Source: Candidatus Faecalibacterium faecipullorum
Lineage (GTDB): Bacteria > Bacillota > Clostridia > Oscillospirales > Ruminococcaceae
DNA length: 6,210 nt
Direction of reading: 5' to 3'
Assembly: GCA_019118985.1 (NCBI GenBank)
Contig: DWXX01000006.1
Coordinates: 1 to 6,210, forward strand
Shown: positions 4,723 to 6,210 of the stretch, piece by piece
Layout of the letters: every line of letters starts with the position of its first letter
Numbering within the stretch: the stretch's first letter is position 1
The notes under the pieces: generated by a model
Seen by the model: only the letters and a program-made list of their open reading frames with translations
Database searches by the model: none
What the model was told of the DNA's origin: nothing
Position numbers and translations under genes: made by a program

Positions 4723-5538
4723 ATGGACGAATTTGTTTCCTATGACAATAAAACAAAGCTGCGGAAGGAGGGAGGGTTGACCTCCGCGCAGTTTGACTTG
4801 ATCGACAGCCTGAAGCCGTTTACAGGGCTGTTATTGCACAGCAGCAAAAAGTTTGCAGTCCTGACACTTGATAAACGATACTTTTTGATTGACCTCGACG
4901 AAATAAAGGTCGAACAGACTGCGACCAGTAAGCAGGCCAAGGCAATGATCCGCGAGAGAGCCAAGGGGATTCCGCATCCCTCGGCCGAAGAATTAGAGAG
5001 CTATCTGAACCGCTGGAACGCTGACCCAAATGTTTATGCCCCGGAAGCGGCGCTAGATAAACTGTTCAAGGAAATGTGTCCGGGCAATCATTCCGTAGAA
5101 GAGGTTATGCTGAAAGTAGCTGCCTTAAATACTGTCTATGCCACGCAGATTTACTCTGTCTATCCCATGGCAAAACATATCGTTGAACTGAATATTGACG
5201 ACCGTCTTGCGGTGGGAGACGAGCAACTAGTCAATGACATGAAGGGTGTTGAATATGAGGGAAAAATAAGCCATCGAGACCACTATTCCTTCGCCAGCAA
5301 ATATTGCAGTTTCCATAATTCCGAGGCGTTCCCTATCTATGATAGCTATGTGGAAAAGGTCCTGCTGCACTACCGGGATGCGGATGGTTTTTGCGACTTT
5401 AAGCAGGAGGAACTAAAGGACTATCCGACCTTCAAACGGGTCATGGCGGCCTTCCAGCAGCATTTTGGGCTGGAAGGTTATACGGTCAAGCAACTGGACC
5501 AGTATCTGTGGCAGTTTGGAAAAAAATATTTCCGATAA
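4723..5538 (+). CDS. Unrecognised 271-residue protein, probably acquired
   Basis: I do not recognise the family. The protein is soluble, with no signal peptide or membrane helix. Residues 1-66 look like a small beta-rich domain (FAVLTLDKRYFLIDLDEIKV at 44-63), 67-125 a charged helical linker, and 126-271 a helical domain with motif-like blocks LNTVYATQIYSVYPMAKHI (135-153), HYSFASKYCSFHN (187-199), EAFPIYDSYVEKVL (201-214) and the end LDQYLWQFGKKYF (258-270). The spacing of Lys193 and Asp207 loosely recalls the Lys...Asp arrangement of helix-hairpin-helix DNA glycosylases, but this is a guess. AGGAGGT (4708-4714) precedes the ATG by 8 bases. GC content is about half, much below both neighbours, and rarer codons such as CTA, AAT and ATA appear, which suggests horizontal transfer. 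The stop codon lies inside the inverted-repeat element at 5531-5701. Confidence 0.8.
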   Translation: MDEFVSYDNKTKLRKEGGLTSAQFDLIDSLKPFTGLLLHSSKKFAVLTLDKRYFLIDLDEIKVEQTATSKQAKAMIRERAKGIPHPSAEELESYLNRWNADPNVYAPEAALDKLFKEMCPGNHSVEEVMLKVAALNTVYATQIYSVYPMAKHIVELNIDDRLAVGDEQLVNDMKGVEYEGKISHRDHYSFASKYCSFHNSEAFPIYDSYVEKVLLHYRDADGFCDFKQEELKDYPTFKRVMAAFQQHFGLEGYTVKQLDQYLWQFGKKYFR

Positions 5539-5556
5539 AAGGGCCTGTTGCAAAAT
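5531..5556 (+). repeat. Left terminal inverted repeat
   Basis: This 26-bp arm is an exact reverse complement of 5676-5701. Its first bases, TCCGATAAAA, include the last codon (CGA) and stop (TAA) of the 4723-5538 gene. Confidence 0.9.
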
Positions 5557-5607
5557 GAAATCGCTATATCAGTTTGCACAAAAGAAGCAGCCAAAACAAA
5601 GCAAAAG

Positions 5608-5652
5608 CCCCTCCAGGAAAGCTACTTTAGCTTCCGTGGAGGGGTGATTTTT
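5608..5652. terminator. Central hairpin, probable bidirectional terminator
   Basis: CCCCTCCA (5608-5615) pairs with TGGAGGGG (5637-5644). The stem continues as GGAAAGCT/AGCTTCC with one bulge on each side and a 5-base loop ACTTT. ATTTTT (5647-5652) follows on the plus strand, and CTTTTGC on the minus strand. It could therefore end transcripts both from the low-GC gene and from thrS, which converge here. Termination is inferred from structure. Confidence 0.65.
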
Positions 5653-5675
5653 GTGCAATATTTTGCCGGCAAGCT

Positions 5676-5701
5676 ATTTTGCAACAGGCCCTTTTATCGG
5701 A
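5676..5701 (-). repeat. Right terminal inverted repeat
   Basis: This 26-bp arm is an exact reverse complement of 5531-5556. It ends 14 bases before the thrS stop codon on the minus strand, in the AT-rich segment 5702-5715. Confidence 0.9.
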
Positions 5702-5715
5702 TAATTTACAAAAAT

Positions 5716-6210
<495 letters not shown>

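Larger units (their letters stand above)
5531..5701. mobile_element. MITE-like element or collapsed insertion sequence
   Basis: Perfect 26-bp terminal inverted repeats (5531-5556 and 5676-5701) bound 171 bases without a convincing gene. The core GGGCCTGTTGCAAAAT resembles IS ends; it differs at two positions from the IS26/IS6-type end GGCACTGTTGCAAA. A second inner pair, TTGCACAAAA (5574-5583) and TTTTGTGCAA (5649-5658), and a central hairpin make the whole element foldable as one long hairpin. If the mobile ends are GGG (5541) and CCC (5691), the adjoining 10 bases on each side are inverted copies, not a direct target duplication. It lies between two convergent genes and takes in the stop codon of the left one. 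The IS family is uncertain. Confidence 0.7.

Noticed and set aside
5555..5647. A 30-codon ORF starting MKSLYQFAQKK inside the inverted-repeat element
   Set aside because: It has no ribosome binding site, its 3' half is the hairpin arm, and its composition follows the repeat structure. It is most likely fortuitous.
5531..5701. A CRISPR repeat or retron-type non-coding RNA
   Set aside because: There is only one inverted pair, with no regularly spaced direct repeats, and neither a reverse transcriptase nor cas gene is nearby. A transposon remnant explains the ends better.

Overview
The window looks like the chromosome of a high-GC member of the class Clostridia, of the Oscillospiraceae/Ruminococcaceae gut type. 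The evidence is a Firmicutes-style 5S rRNA, encoded CCA tails on the tRNAs, strong AAAGGAGG ribosome binding sites, near-consensus sigma-A promoters, and GC-rich third codon positions in most genes. No species can be named from what is visible.

Layout, left to right. Positions 1-284 are the tail of an rRNA operon: 5S rRNA, tRNA-Lys(CTT) and a strong intrinsic terminator. Positions 300-1898 hold a compact plus-strand cluster behind an extended -10 promoter. It contains a small four-helix membrane protein (DUF3796-like), a 65-residue XRE-type repressor that overlaps it by 4 bases, and a LysR-family regulator, and it ends at an intrinsic terminator. A 49-residue ORF with a good ribosome binding site follows at 1976-2125 and ends at a GC-rich hairpin. 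On the minus strand, 2202-3113 encodes an exported or membrane-anchored alpha/beta hydrolase with a visible Ser/His pair and a candidate operator in its promoter region. Still on the minus strand, a two-tRNA operon (Glu-CTC, then Asn-GTT) is driven by a perfect TTGACA-17-TATAAT promoter and has its own terminator. From 3697 the plus strand encodes an AEC-family (auxin efflux carrier) permease.

The right end is the accessory part. An unrecognised 271-residue protein (4723-5538) has clearly lower GC than its neighbours. Its stop codon lies inside one arm of a perfect 26-bp inverted repeat that bounds a 171-bp non-coding element (5531-5701). The core of that repeat resembles insertion-sequence ends, and a strong hairpin sits at the centre, so it looks like a MITE or collapsed IS that now separates two convergent genes. 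The last 495 bases are the 3' part of thrS (threonyl-tRNA synthetase) on the minus strand, which continues past the window edge.

Most of the window is ordinary housekeeping and regulatory sequence. The parts most worth a second look are the low-GC gene with its fused inverted-repeat element, and the symmetric operator-like sites in front of the hydrolase and of the membrane-protein/XRE pair. No complete new system can be demonstrated from this sequence alone.
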